Shown here: piece after piece, positions 50,882 to 59,810 of the stretch
Position numbering within the stretch: position 1 is the first letter of the stretch
Layout: each line of letters opens with the position of its first letter
Assembly (NCBI RefSeq): GCF_000183725.1
Contig: NC_014762.1
Location: forward strand, 372,001 to 436,000
Length of the DNA: 64,000 nucleotides
Origin: Sulfuricurvum kujiense DSM 16994
GTDB lineage: Bacteria; Campylobacterota; Campylobacteria; Campylobacterales; Sulfurimonadaceae
Direction of reading: 5' to 3'
Translations under genes and position numbers: made by a program
Notes under the pieces: generated by a model
What the model was told of the DNA's origin: nothing
Seen by the model: the letters and a program-made list of their open reading frames with translations, nothing else
Databases searched by the model: none

Positions 50882-52348
50882 TTAAGCAAATACCACCGAC
50901 AGATTTTTAGGCAGAACGATATTTTTGAGCTGCTCGCGTGCCAGGTAGGTAGATTTTCCGCCGATAATTAATTGATTGCCCTCTAGGCTGAGTTCAATCT
51001 CAGAAGCATCGACCCGTGCCGCCAACAGGATATGCGAGAGCCACAATAGGGAACTTAGGGTATCGAGCGTAGCGTTGTCGGGCAAAAGTTTCCCATAACC
51101 GTCTTTGGGAATCAAGGATGAGGAACTGGCCCCTTTTTTAAATAGCAGAAGATGGGAGATCAAAGCCAACTGCGGATGGCTGAGACCGTAATCGAGTGCG
51201 CTCATGGCTAGATAGTGGCTATGGCGCTGATAGGCGTAGTAACGAATCCCGATTCCGATAGAGAGGAGTTTTGCGGCAATGGCAAGCTCATACCGATAGG
51301 ACGGATCGATTTCCAGAGGAATATGCAGCAGTGCAAAAAGCCGTTTGCTTAAATGGGCACATTGCTGGGCGTGGGTACTGTGCTGGGCGTAGGTATCGAG
51401 AAGATATCGGACACTCGGGTTATAGTTAGCCGGAAATGTGTCCCCGGAATTACGGAGCATATCACTCAAAAATACCCCTTCTCGAACACCGACCCCGCTA
51501 CAGATCAATGTTTTGGCCTGAATATGGCGTATGATACGATCCAAGATAAGGGTTCCGGGTTTTATGGTGTCGAAACGATCGGGTTTGATAAACAGCGATT
51601 TGAGTTTTTTGGGTGCGGCCTCCATTATTTGGCCTGCAAAACGCAAAAATGCAGTACTGTCGGTCGTATAGGCATGAAGTTTATTGAGAGGATATGACTC
51701 TTTCTTCATTAACGCACGGGAGAGGGCACGAAAGGTCCCTCCGACTCCGATGAGGGCTTCGGTTGAGAGGCTGCTAGGGAGCTGTTTTAGCGCTTCGTCA
51801 ATATAGGCGATTGCACCGGGAATATTATCGGTATCGAAGAAGAGCTCTTTTATCCGTACCGTTCCGATATTAAGAGAGTAGAGCTGTTCTACTTTACCGT
51901 TACGCAGCAGTGCGAATTCGCTTGATCCGCCGCCGACGTCGACACTGAGCGCTTCGAGGGTCGGAGGGAGAAGATTGGCACAGGCTACACCGCCGAAATA
52001 GGCTTCTTTTTCACCGCTGATTACTTTGATCGACAATGAATATTCCCGACGTATCCGAGAGAGAAAAATATTGGCGTTAGGGGCATCGCGAACGGCCGAA
52101 GTAGCGACACAGAGAATCTTTCTCGCATCGAAAGATTTGGCAATGGATAAAAATTCGCCCAGTGCTAGAGCCGTACGGTCCATCGCATCAGATTGAAGAT
52201 ATCCGCCGTTTTTATAGGCGTTTTCACTGATGCGGACGGAACTCTTAACTTCGTGAAGGATATGAAAGGCGAAACGGCTTGTTTTTTGAAATACCGCCAG
52301 GCGCATGGAATTGCTTCCAATATCGATGACGGCGGTACATTTTGCCAT
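50882..52348 (-). CDS. Ppx/GppA family phosphatase
   Basis: A 488-residue member of the exopolyphosphatase/guanosine pentaphosphate phosphatase family. The ASKHA nucleotide-fold motifs are present: phosphate 1 VIDIGSNSMRLAV, VDVGGGSSEFALL and VGVGGTFRALSRAL. The C-terminal half (about 310-480) is the helical HD-like domain. It degrades polyphosphate or pppGpp. The ferredoxin stop lies directly before its start, so the two share a transcript. Confidence 0.92.
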   Translation of the reverse strand: MAKCTAVIDIGSNSMRLAVFQKTSRFAFHILHEVKSSVRISENAYKNGGYLQSDAMDRTALALGEFLSIAKSFDARKILCVATSAVRDAPNANIFLSRIRREYSLSIKVISGEKEAYFGGVACANLLPPTLEALSVDVGGGSSEFALLRNGKVEQLYSLNIGTVRIKELFFDTDNIPGAIAYIDEALKQLPSSLSTEALIGVGGTFRALSRALMKKESYPLNKLHAYTTDSTAFLRFAGQIMEAAPKKLKSLFIKPDRFDTIKPGTLILDRIIRHIQAKTLICSGVGVREGVFLSDMLRNSGDTFPANYNPSVRYLLDTYAQHSTHAQQCAHLSKRLFALLHIPLEIDPSYRYELAIAAKLLSIGIGIRYYAYQRHSHYLAMSALDYGLSHPQLALISHLLLFKKGASSSSLIPKDGYGKLLPDNATLDTLSSLLWLSHILLAARVDASEIELSLEGNQLIIGGKSTYLAREQLKNIVLPKNLSVVFA

Positions 52349-52603
52349 TTACTCCTCTTCTTCCATCAGTTGTTTGTGTTTATAAAGAAGCTCTTGCATC
52401 GTTTCGACGTTGTCTTTATCCGGAATAATACAATCGACCGGACAGACGGCAATACAAGCAGGCTCATCGTAGGTTCCTACACATTCGGTGCAGCGGTCTG
52501 GATCGATGATATAAATCGGGTCGCCCTCTTCAATTGCATCCATCGGGCACTCTTCACGGCATGCGTCGCATGCGATACATTCATCGACTATTAGTAGTGG
52601 CAT
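52349..52603 (-). CDS. 2[4Fe-4S] ferredoxin (YfhL-like)
   Basis: An 84-residue ferredoxin with two cluster motifs: CIACDACREECP and CTECVGTYDEPACIAVCPVD. The extended second loop (CxECxG-x6-Cx3CP) is the mark of YfhL-type/Alvin ferredoxins. An acidic helical tail follows (MQELLYKHKQLMEEEE). It directly precedes the ppx/gppA gene. Its redox partner is not evident. Confidence 0.93.
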   Translation of the reverse strand: MPLLIVDECIACDACREECPMDAIEEGDPIYIIDPDRCTECVGTYDEPACIAVCPVDCIIPDKDNVETMQELLYKHKQLMEEEE

Positions 52604-52686
52604 AGATTAAACCTCGGTGTTTATATATTGGTGGTTGCGCGATTTATAGCGAAACGAACCTTTGAGCATTTTTAAACGGTTTGCTT

Positions 52687-53988
52687 TTATCGTTGCGGAA
52701 TGACGCAACACAGTTTCGAGGGGAGGATAAGGCGGGCACATGTGCCGTCGATTCCGTCCTCTCTATTTGTTAAAGTAATAGTAGCTCCTATCGCTTCTGC
52801 GGCACTTTTGGCTAAAAAGAGCCCCAACCCTACACCCGACTTGTTTCCTTGGCGTTTAAACGGTGCAAATAGATCGACACTCTCATCGATACCGCATCCC
52901 TCATCAATCACTTCGATAACGATCCCTACCCCGTTCATATGGCTTTGAAAAAGGATAGTTTTTCCCTCCGGAGTAAATTTGAGAGCATTCTGCAAGAAAT
53001 TCTGCAAAATTTGATTGAGAAGGGTTACTTGCAATACGGCACTGAAAGCATCGGGCTCAAATCGGGTGAGGAGCGTTTTGTTTTCGCTGTTTGCCAAGAG
53101 CTTGAAATCACCTTCCCATTTTTTTAGGATTTGGATAATATCGGTTTGCACCGGGATTTCAAGTTGTGCCCCCTCTTGACGCCCGATATTGAGGATGTCG
53201 GCGACGATTTTATTCATCTCATCGACACTTTGATTCGTAATCTTGATGGCTTCGATGTACTCTTCGGGAGTCCGCTTTTTAATCAGCGTGACCTGATTTT
53301 TAAGTTTGATGACGGCGAGAGGGGTCTTAAGCTCATGTGCCGCACCGATGAAGAGCTCTTTTTGGTATTTGACGAAGTTTTGAATACGGGCAATGAGACG
53401 GTTGAGAGTCTCACCCAGAGGTTCAAATTCATCAGGGAGCTGTTCGACTTTGATAGGGCGGATCAAATGCTCGTTCATGTTGGCTAGCCGGCGGCTCAGT
53501 GCACTGATCGGAGCGATCAGCATTTTTGAAAACGCGATGGCATAGAGGATAATGACGACAAAACCGACGGCATTGATAAGATAAATCGAGTTCATGATTT
53601 TTCGGAGCAGCCGCTTGGTCGGGGTGATGTCACGGCTCACTTTCAGATACGACGAGTGTTCAAAGTCAAACGGGTAGATGAGCGTCAGCGTCGTGCTTTT
53701 GTCTTTATGGGTTGTTTCGTAAAAATCGAGGTGTTCATCGTTTTGGCTCAGGGTTATGAGCTCTACCGTAAGTCCCATCATAGTATCGGCATTATTCTGC
53801 TGGGTGGATAAAAGGGATTTATACGAGGAGATATTTTCGGCGTAACCGATCAGCTCAGCCTGTTTTTCGTCGTAAATCGATTGTTTGATAAAAAGATACA
53901 AAAAGGAGGAAAAAAGGATAACCAATGCCGCCGAAGCGACAATGAGTTGAAAGAGAAAGCGTCGTCTTATGCTTCTTTTGGAAAACAA
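52687..53988 (-). CDS. Sensor histidine kinase beside the CosR/HsrA-like regulator
   Basis: A 433-residue kinase: helix 1 (about 12-32), periplasmic domain (33-130), helix 2 (about 132-155), HAMP (about 155-205), H218 in GAAHELKTPLAVIK, N-box QNALKFTP, and GCGIDESVDLFAPF with GVGLGLFLAKSAAEA. It is the ArsS-type layout. Its start overlaps the regulator by 22 bases, so they are coupled. In Helicobacter pylori and Campylobacter jejuni the HsrA/CosR regulator has no neighbouring kinase, so this pairing is notable. Confidence 0.9.
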   Translation of the reverse strand: MFSKRSIRRRFLFQLIVASAALVILFSSFLYLFIKQSIYDEKQAELIGYAENISSYKSLLSTQQNNADTMMGLTVELITLSQNDEHLDFYETTHKDKSTTLTLIYPFDFEHSSYLKVSRDITPTKRLLRKIMNSIYLINAVGFVVIILYAIAFSKMLIAPISALSRRLANMNEHLIRPIKVEQLPDEFEPLGETLNRLIARIQNFVKYQKELFIGAAHELKTPLAVIKLKNQVTLIKKRTPEEYIEAIKITNQSVDEMNKIVADILNIGRQEGAQLEIPVQTDIIQILKKWEGDFKLLANSENKTLLTRFEPDAFSAVLQVTLLNQILQNFLQNALKFTPEGKTILFQSHMNGVGIVIEVIDEGCGIDESVDLFAPFKRQGNKSGVGLGLFLAKSAAEAIGATITLTNREDGIDGTCARLILPSKLCCVIPQR

Positions 53989-54638
53989 AAGCGGTATCCT
54001 CGGCGGCGTACAGTTTCGATCGTAGTAATTCCGAGCGGTTTATCCATTTTTTGGCGGATTTGGTTGATTGCAACCTCGATAACGTTCGGAGTAACGAGTT
54101 CAGGCTCTTCCCAGATCGCATCAAGCAATTGCTCTTTAGAGACGATTTGGTCACGGTGACGGGCAAGGTGAGTCAATACTTCGAAAGGTTTCCCTTTAAG
54201 TTCGATCTCTTTTTCTTTATAGATGATTTTTTCCTCTTCAGGATTGATCGTCAAATCATCGATTTCGATGATATTGCTTCCACCGAAACGTAAGCGTGCT
54301 TCGATACGGGCGACAAGGACGTCAAAATCAAACGGTTTGCGGATATAATCATCGGCACCCGATTTAAGTGCTTCGATTTCGCTTTCGTTGTCATCACGTG
54401 CCGAGAGAACAACTACTACGGTTTTAGGCGTGTTGCTTTTAATGTCTGGGATGATATCGACGCTGTTACCGTCAGGCAACATCCAATCCATCAAGATTAG
54501 GTCATAATTACGGATATCGAGATAATATTCGCCGTCTTTTAACGTTTCAACGACGTCGCTTTGGTAACCAAATTCTTTGAGCCCTTCTGCAAGGGTTTTG
54601 TTGAGGGTTACTTCATCTTCAATGATCAGAATACGCAT
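53967..54638 (-). CDS. cosR: OmpR-family response regulator, CosR/HsrA orthologue
   Basis: A 223-residue regulator whose C-terminal half is nearly the Helicobacter HsrA (HP1043) / Campylobacter CosR sequence as I recall it: GKPFEVLTHLARHRDQIVSK, PNVIEVAINQIRQKMDKPLG and ETVRRRGYRFCFPK. In those species the receiver is atypical. Here it looks canonical: acidic E8-D9, phospho-acceptor D51 (LMDWMLPDGNS), serine in VVLSARD and lysine in YIRKPFD. A kinase gene overlaps its end. CosR/HsrA control oxidative-stress and central genes and are essential. Confidence 0.9.
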   Translation of the reverse strand: MRILIIEDEVTLNKTLAEGLKEFGYQSDVVETLKDGEYYLDIRNYDLILMDWMLPDGNSVDIIPDIKSNTPKTVVVVLSARDDNESEIEALKSGADDYIRKPFDFDVLVARIEARLRFGGSNIIEIDDLTINPEEEKIIYKEKEIELKGKPFEVLTHLARHRDQIVSKEQLLDAIWEEPELVTPNVIEVAINQIRQKMDKPLGITTIETVRRRGYRFCFPKEA

Positions 54639-54716
54639 TCAGATTCCTCATTTACGGAAATTTTGCCGAAATGATACCACAGTTTTAGAATTTTTTAAAC
54701 TTTTTTTCAATTTTTT

Positions 54717-55043
54717 TTAAAAAATGAAATTTTTTTGAACACCGACGGTGCAATTTGGAAGAATATTCGGTTTTCGGAAGGTAAGTGAAAGGGCATCGAT
54801 TAACGGAAAAGAGAGCTTTAATTTTGCTGCGAGAACCTCAAGAGCAGTTTCAATCAGCTCAAATTGCTCCGTTTGTACGGTTGTTTCAATCATGCAGGCT
54901 ATGTCGGCGTAATTGATGAAATTGTCGCCGGTGTAGGTATAGTCGATAGTGCAGTCGATTTGCACCTGTTGTGGGTCGGTACGCTCAAAATCGAGAATCC
55001 CGATGATCGCATCGAAGGTAAGATTCTCGATTAATATTTTCAT
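54717..55043 (-). CDS. folB: Dihydroneopterin aldolase-like protein (FolB)
   Basis: A 108-residue tunnelling-fold protein of folate synthesis. The start IENLTFDAIIGILDFERTDP carries the FolB signature (GILDFER versus the usual GV(H/Y)xxEr), and DCTIDYTYTGDNFINYADIA with the catalytic-region tyrosine follows. LTFRKPNILPNCTVGVQ closes it. plsY's stop overlaps its ATG by 4 bases, an arrangement common in bacteria. Confidence 0.85.
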   Translation of the reverse strand: MKILIENLTFDAIIGILDFERTDPQQVQIDCTIDYTYTGDNFINYADIACMIETTVQTEQFELIETALEVLAAKLKLSFPLIDALSLTFRKPNILPNCTVGVQKNFIF

Positions 55044-55654
55044 GCGACCCGTTTCTCTTCCCCTTTGACAAGGCGGACAAAGTTGGGGATATGTTTATAA
55101 AAAAGGATAAAAGCGATAAAAAGTACCGGAGCGTGAAACATCGCAGGATAAAGGATAAATGAGGAGACGACAAGAGCGGCAAGCCCGAGCATCGAAGAAA
55201 GTGATGAGATACGGATTGTTTTGGCGGCAACCGCCCATACGACCAGAGCGATTACCGTCGGGACCGGAAGCATGACTGCCATAACGCCCATCCCCGTCGC
55301 AACCCCTTTGCCCCCTTCAAACCACATATACGGGCTAAAGCAGTGTCCGACAACCGCCAAGACGGCAACAAGCCATTGGGCGCTGTCGCTGAGTTCGAAG
55401 TATTTGGCGGCCAGGACGACAATAATCCCTTTAAGTGCATCGAGTGCGAGGGTTGCCGCACCCAGTTTTTTCGCGAGAGAGGGGTTGGTCTCTTTGACAA
55501 CGCGCAAAACATTCGTAGCTCCGATGCTTTGTGATCCGGCTTCGGTAATATTGACTCCGGCGAACACTTTTGCCAAAATGAGTCCGAACGGGATCCCGCC
55601 CAAAAGATAGGCGGCGAGGTAAAATTGAACATTGAGATTAAATAAAAAATCCAT
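55040..55654 (-). CDS. plsY: Glycerol-3-phosphate acyltransferase PlsY
   Basis: A 204-residue membrane enzyme that transfers acyl groups from acyl-phosphate to glycerol-3-phosphate. The three conserved motifs are visible: YLLGGIPFGLILAK, GSQSIGATNVLR and WFEGGKGVATGMG. Several membrane helices follow. It supplies lysophosphatidate for PlsC (11195). Coupled to folB by a 4-base overlap; divergent from nadA. Confidence 0.96.
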   Translation of the reverse strand: MDFLFNLNVQFYLAAYLLGGIPFGLILAKVFAGVNITEAGSQSIGATNVLRVVKETNPSLAKKLGAATLALDALKGIIVVLAAKYFELSDSAQWLVAVLAVVGHCFSPYMWFEGGKGVATGMGVMAVMLPVPTVIALVVWAVAAKTIRISSLSSMLGLAALVVSSFILYPAMFHAPVLFIAFILFYKHIPNFVRLVKGEEKRVA

Positions 55655-55801
55655 TTGAGTCCTTGTTGTGGATAAACGAAGCGCTATTATAAATCACCGA
55701 TGGTTACAACTGCCTAAAAAAGTGCTGAAGGAAATTTGCGCTTCAAGAAGCGGGTGGGCTGAGTAGGTTATAATAACCCTCTTATCAGCATAACAAGGAT
55801 T

Positions 55802-56800
55802 ATGGGTTTGAATACCGAAGAATTGAAACAAAAAATCATCGATTTAAAAAATCGCCTCAGTGTAACGGTCGTAGCACACTTCTATCAACGCGACGAAGTG
55901 TTCGAGATGGGGGATATTACCGGCGATTCGCTTGAGCTTGCCAAGCGCACTATGGCGGATGATAAAGAGTTCGTCGTATTTTGCGGTGTGGGATTTATGG
56001 GACAAAGCGTCAAAATCCTCAGCCCTGAAAAACGGGTCGTGATGCCGAAAGTCGCCTGCTGTGCGATGGCAAAAATGATCGACGGACTCTATTACGACCA
56101 GTCGATCGCTAAGCTAGAAGAAGCAGGAATCAAAGCGGACGATATTTTACCGATCACCTATATCAATTCCGATGCAGCCGTCAAAGCCCGTGTCGGGAAA
56201 ATGGGGGGGATGGTCTGCACCAGTTCCAATGCGAAGATAATTATCACTAAGGCGCTGGGTGAGGGGAAAAAGATTTTATTCGTCCCCGATCGCTGTCTGG
56301 GGCAGAATATCGCTCGTCAGATGGGGCTGAAATCGTGTGTCATCGGAGACGGAACCGACCCCAAAGAAGCCGATATCATCTGCTACGACGGGTTCTGCTC
56401 CGTTCATCAGCTCTTCAGTGTAGAGGACATCGAGTTCTATCGCAATAAATATCCGGGGATTTTGATCGCCGTCCACCCCGAGTGTGATCCCGCTATCTGC
56501 GAGCGTGCCGATTTTGTCGGCTCTACCTCTCAGCTGATCAAATACATCACGGAACTTCCGGCGAATCAAAAAGTGGCAGTCGGGACAGAGTTTAATATGG
56601 TCAATCGCCTCCGTCCGAGTAATACCTATATCCTCTCATCGACGAAACCGGAGTGTCCGACGATGAACGAGACGACGTTGGAAGATTTGTATGCGGTTCT
56701 TAAATCGATCGAGGAAGGTGCGCCGATCAATGAGATCGAGGTGGACGAAGATACGGCACACTGGGCAAAAATCGCGTTAGAGAGGATGATGGCGTTATGA
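55802..56800 (+). CDS. nadA: Quinolinate synthase NadA
   Basis: A 332-residue [4Fe-4S] enzyme that makes quinolinate from iminoaspartate and dihydroxyacetone phosphate for NAD synthesis. Motifs: VVAHFYQRDEVFEMGDITGD, cluster-ligand cysteines in PKVACCAMAKMID, GFCSVHQLF, VHPECDPAICERADFVGSTS and TKPECPTMNETT. It overlaps nadC by 4 bases. A TATAAT lies at 55769-55774 upstream. Confidence 0.96.
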   Translation: MGLNTEELKQKIIDLKNRLSVTVVAHFYQRDEVFEMGDITGDSLELAKRTMADDKEFVVFCGVGFMGQSVKILSPEKRVVMPKVACCAMAKMIDGLYYDQSIAKLEEAGIKADDILPITYINSDAAVKARVGKMGGMVCTSSNAKIIITKALGEGKKILFVPDRCLGQNIARQMGLKSCVIGDGTDPKEADIICYDGFCSVHQLFSVEDIEFYRNKYPGILIAVHPECDPAICERADFVGSTSQLIKYITELPANQKVAVGTEFNMVNRLRPSNTYILSSTKPECPTMNETTLEDLYAVLKSIEEGAPINEIEVDEDTAHWAKIALERMMAL

Positions 56801-57612
56801 TCGAACAATTTATCCGTGAAGTCTTGGCCGAAGATGTAGGGCGTGGGGATCTATACGCACGGGTATCCGATGCGGTGAGCGCCAGTGCGAAGATTATCGC
56901 CAAAAGTGACGGAGTGATTGCGGGAGAAGCATATCTGAAGGTATTGGCGGAGATCGAGAAATTTAACATCATATGGCACAAGCATGATGGCGATCGATTT
57001 GTAAAAGGGGAGGTATTGATGGAGTTGAGCGGCGATTCCCATACCCTTCTTCGGATCGAGCGGACTCTTCTAAACATGCTTCTTCATGCCAGTTCCATTG
57101 CGACACTGACCCGCAAATACGTCGATTTGATCGCACCGTACGGGACGAAACTCCTCGACACCCGTAAAACCCGTCCGCTCTTGCGCAATTTTGAAAAATA
57201 CGCCACCCGTATCGGGGGGGCGACAAACCACAGAATGGGGCTGGACGATGCGCTGATGCTCAAAGACACCCACCTCAAAACGATCACGAATTTGGAAAGT
57301 TTTATGGAAGAGGCGCGTAAAAAAATCCCCTTTACCTCCAAAATCGAGATCGAGGCCGAAGATTTCGAGATGGCGGCCCATGCGATGCGTTGCGGCGCCG
57401 ATATCGTCATGTGCGACAACATGACCGTCGAACAGCTTACTGAAGTCGTTAAATACAAATGGGAACACCACAGCGGCGTATTACTCGAAGCGAGCGGAAA
57501 TATCACCTTAGAGACGATCGAAGCGTATGCTGCGAGCGGAGTCGATGCGATCAGTACGGGTGCTCTTATCCATCAAGCGAATTGGATTGATATGTCCATG
57601 AAAATGGATTAA
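56797..57612 (+). CDS. nadC: Nicotinate-nucleotide pyrophosphorylase NadC
   Basis: A 271-residue enzyme that converts quinolinate and PRPP to nicotinate mononucleotide. Motifs: LAEDVGRGDLYARVSDAV, RTLLNMLLHASSIATLTRKY, LLDTRKTRPLLRNFEKYA, GGATNHRMGLDDALMLKDTH and EASGNITLETIEAYA. Coupled to nadA by a 4-base overlap. flhB starts 3 bases after its stop. Confidence 0.97.
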   Translation: MIEQFIREVLAEDVGRGDLYARVSDAVSASAKIIAKSDGVIAGEAYLKVLAEIEKFNIIWHKHDGDRFVKGEVLMELSGDSHTLLRIERTLLNMLLHASSIATLTRKYVDLIAPYGTKLLDTRKTRPLLRNFEKYATRIGGATNHRMGLDDALMLKDTHLKTITNLESFMEEARKKIPFTSKIEIEAEDFEMAAHAMRCGADIVMCDNMTVEQLTEVVKYKWEHHSGVLLEASGNITLETIEAYAASGVDAISTGALIHQANWIDMSMKMD

Positions 57613-57615
57613 TCC

Positions 57616-58683
57616 GTGGCAGACGATCAAGAAAAGACCGAAGAACCCACCGCCAAGAAGCTCGAAGATGCCCGAGCCGAAGGGAACGTCCCCAAAAGTC
57701 AGGATGTTGTAGGGGTCGTTGTCCTTTTTGTCTCCATTTTGGCGGTTTTAATGATGTTTACGTTTATCGCCGATCGGATGCTTCATCTTTCCCAGTATTA
57801 TTTTTCTTTGATGCGTCAGCCTCTGGACCGTGAATTGATGGTTGATTTGGCGGTAGTAACGATGAAAGAGTTCCTCATCATGGCACTTCCTGTTTCAATC
57901 ATCGTAGCCGTTGCGGGAGTGTTCGGAACGGTAGCCCAGATCGGATTTAATTTTACGACAAAACCTCTGACACCCAACTTTTCCAAACTCGATCCGATCA
58001 AAGGATTCGCCAACCTTTTTACCCTCCAAAAAGGGCTTGAGTCGATCAAAATAACATTGAAGTCTTTTACGGCACTCGGGATCGGATTTCTCTATTTTTG
58101 GTATTTCGTTGAAGAACTTCCCACCGTTGCGCTGTTTACGCTACAAGATCAGATGGGATGGCTTAGGGACAAAGCGATCGTTCTGGCTTCGGTCATGCTT
58201 CTCATTATTTTTGTTTATGCCGTTATCGATCTTTTTTTGGTACGGAAACACTATTTTGACAAATTGAAAATGTCGCTTCAAGAGATCAAAGACGAGATGA
58301 AAAATATGGAAGGGGATCCGCATATCAAGGCGAAGATCCGTCAGATCCAGATGCAGGCGGCGAGAAAACGGATGATGACTTCGGTACCGACCGCCGATGT
58401 CGTTATTACCAACCCGACCCATTACGCGGTGGCGATCGTGTATGATGAAAACAAGCATAATGCTCCGGTAGTAGTAGCCAAAGGGGTGGACAATATGGCG
58501 ATTCAAATCAAAAAGGTAGCGAGAGAAAACGGTGTCCACATCGTTCAGAATCCGCCGTTGGCACGATCTCTTTACAAAGAGGTAGATATCGATCATCCGA
58601 TACCCGATATGTTGTTTGCCGCCGTTGCCGAGGTCCTTGCATATGTCTATAAAATGGGCAAAAAACGGAAAGGAAATAGCTGA
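57616..58683 (+). CDS. flhB: Flagellar export protein FlhB
   Basis: A 355-residue export-gate component of the flagellar type III system. Four membrane helices (about 28-215) are followed by the cytoplasmic domain with the self-cleavage motif N266-PTH in DVVITNPTHYAVAIVYD, which sets the switch from hook to filament export. The N-terminus (EKTEEPTAKKLEDARAEGN) is typical. GTG start. It lies 3 bases after nadC and overlaps the next gene by one base; it is the only flagellar gene in view. Confidence 0.96.
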   Translation: MADDQEKTEEPTAKKLEDARAEGNVPKSQDVVGVVVLFVSILAVLMMFTFIADRMLHLSQYYFSLMRQPLDRELMVDLAVVTMKEFLIMALPVSIIVAVAGVFGTVAQIGFNFTTKPLTPNFSKLDPIKGFANLFTLQKGLESIKITLKSFTALGIGFLYFWYFVEELPTVALFTLQDQMGWLRDKAIVLASVMLLIIFVYAVIDLFLVRKHYFDKLKMSLQEIKDEMKNMEGDPHIKAKIRQIQMQAARKRMMTSVPTADVVITNPTHYAVAIVYDENKHNAPVVVAKGVDNMAIQIKKVARENGVHIVQNPPLARSLYKEVDIDHPIPDMLFAAVAEVLAYVYKMGKKRKGNS

Positions 58684-59810
58684 TGGAACGCTGGGTAGGG
58701 CTTCTTTCCAATAAAAAAGTCATTGCTTCCGTCTTTTTAGTCATTATGGCGATATTGGGAATCGTATTGTGGCAGCTGGAGAAAAAGGTAACTTCGCAGA
58801 CACTGGAACGTTTGAGTGACCAACTCTCCTTGGCCATTAACAATCAGCTTGAAAAAGAGCGCTCCAGCGCATTGCGTTATGCATTGATCCTTTCTCAAAA
58901 TACAGCCCTGAGCGATGCATTGGAACGAGACGATGAGGATAAAGGATTTAAAATCCTCTCGGAGGGGATGGAATCGATCAAAGTGCATACCGACTCACTG
59001 ATCCGCTCTCAGGTTATTACCTCCGACTACGTGATTTTCGCCCGCAGCTGGGATAATTCGTATGCCGGGATGCCGCTGGAGTTTCACCGTCCCGATCTGC
59101 TCTATTTTCAAAACCATAAAAACCCCCGCTCCGCTATCGAAGTGGGACGAAAGCTGGGGGTTAAAGCGACGGTTCCGGTCTATCGAGATGACAAAATGCT
59201 CGGATTTGTGGAGGTTGTATCGTTTTTCGAATCGACGCAGGAGTATTTTGACCGTCTCGGGATCGATATGTATGTCCTGATGGATGTGAGATTTTACGAT
59301 ACGGCGGTGTTTATGCAGGAAAACCCTACCATCGCAAAAGAGTATATTCTTGCCAATCCGAAGTACACCCAGAGCGATTTGAAACTTTTAAACGGGATCG
59401 ACTTTAAAACGCTGAAACATACGCACGTTGTTTTCAGCGGAGGGCGATATCTATTTTTCGAACCGATGAAAAACGGGGAAGGGGAGACGATCGGTGCGTT
59501 CGTTTTTTCCCTCTCCCCGAAGCAGATCAATGCCTATGCCCACTCCGATGAAGAGGATATTTCGTTTCTTATCCACCTTTCGCGCAACGAACTTTATGAT
59601 GTGATGATAAAAAAATCGCTGGATGACGGACTGTTTCAAAGCGTATACGATAAAGAGCTGCTCTACCTCAAAGATACGGTTGCCCCTGAAGATCGGGAAC
59701 TGTTTGTGCAAGAGGCCCATGAACGCCTCGATGCGTATTCAAAAGAGGAATTGATCGGAATCATGCTAAATTACAAGGTAACCAAAGAGATTAAAGGGGA
59801 GATACGATGA
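58683..59810 (+). CDS. Membrane-anchored periplasmic Cache-type protein
   Basis: A 375-residue protein with one N-terminal helix (about 12-31) and a large periplasmic region resembling a double-Cache sensor (about 35-270, with AIEVGRKLGVKATVPVYRDD and LGFVEVVSFFESTQEYF). A 100-residue helical tail follows, with no second membrane helix and no output domain. Its stop overlaps the response regulator start by 4 bases, so it could act as an accessory sensor for that kinase. Ligand unknown. Confidence 0.75.
   Translation: MERWVGLLSNKKVIASVFLVIMAILGIVLWQLEKKVTSQTLERLSDQLSLAINNQLEKERSSALRYALILSQNTALSDALERDDEDKGFKILSEGMESIKVHTDSLIRSQVITSDYVIFARSWDNSYAGMPLEFHRPDLLYFQNHKNPRSAIEVGRKLGVKATVPVYRDDKMLGFVEVVSFFESTQEYFDRLGIDMYVLMDVRFYDTAVFMQENPTIAKEYILANPKYTQSDLKLLNGIDFKTLKHTHVVFSGGRYLFFEPMKNGEGETIGAFVFSLSPKQINAYAHSDEEDISFLIHLSRNELYDVMIKKSLDDGLFQSVYDKELLYLKDTVAPEDRELFVQEAHERLDAYSKEELIGIMLNYKVTKEIKGEIR

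Noticed and set aside
55766-55778. GGTTA-TAA-TAACC palindrome over the nadA -10 as a NAD-regulator operator
   Set aside because: The arms are only 5 bp and the centre is the -10 itself; no known nad operator matches.
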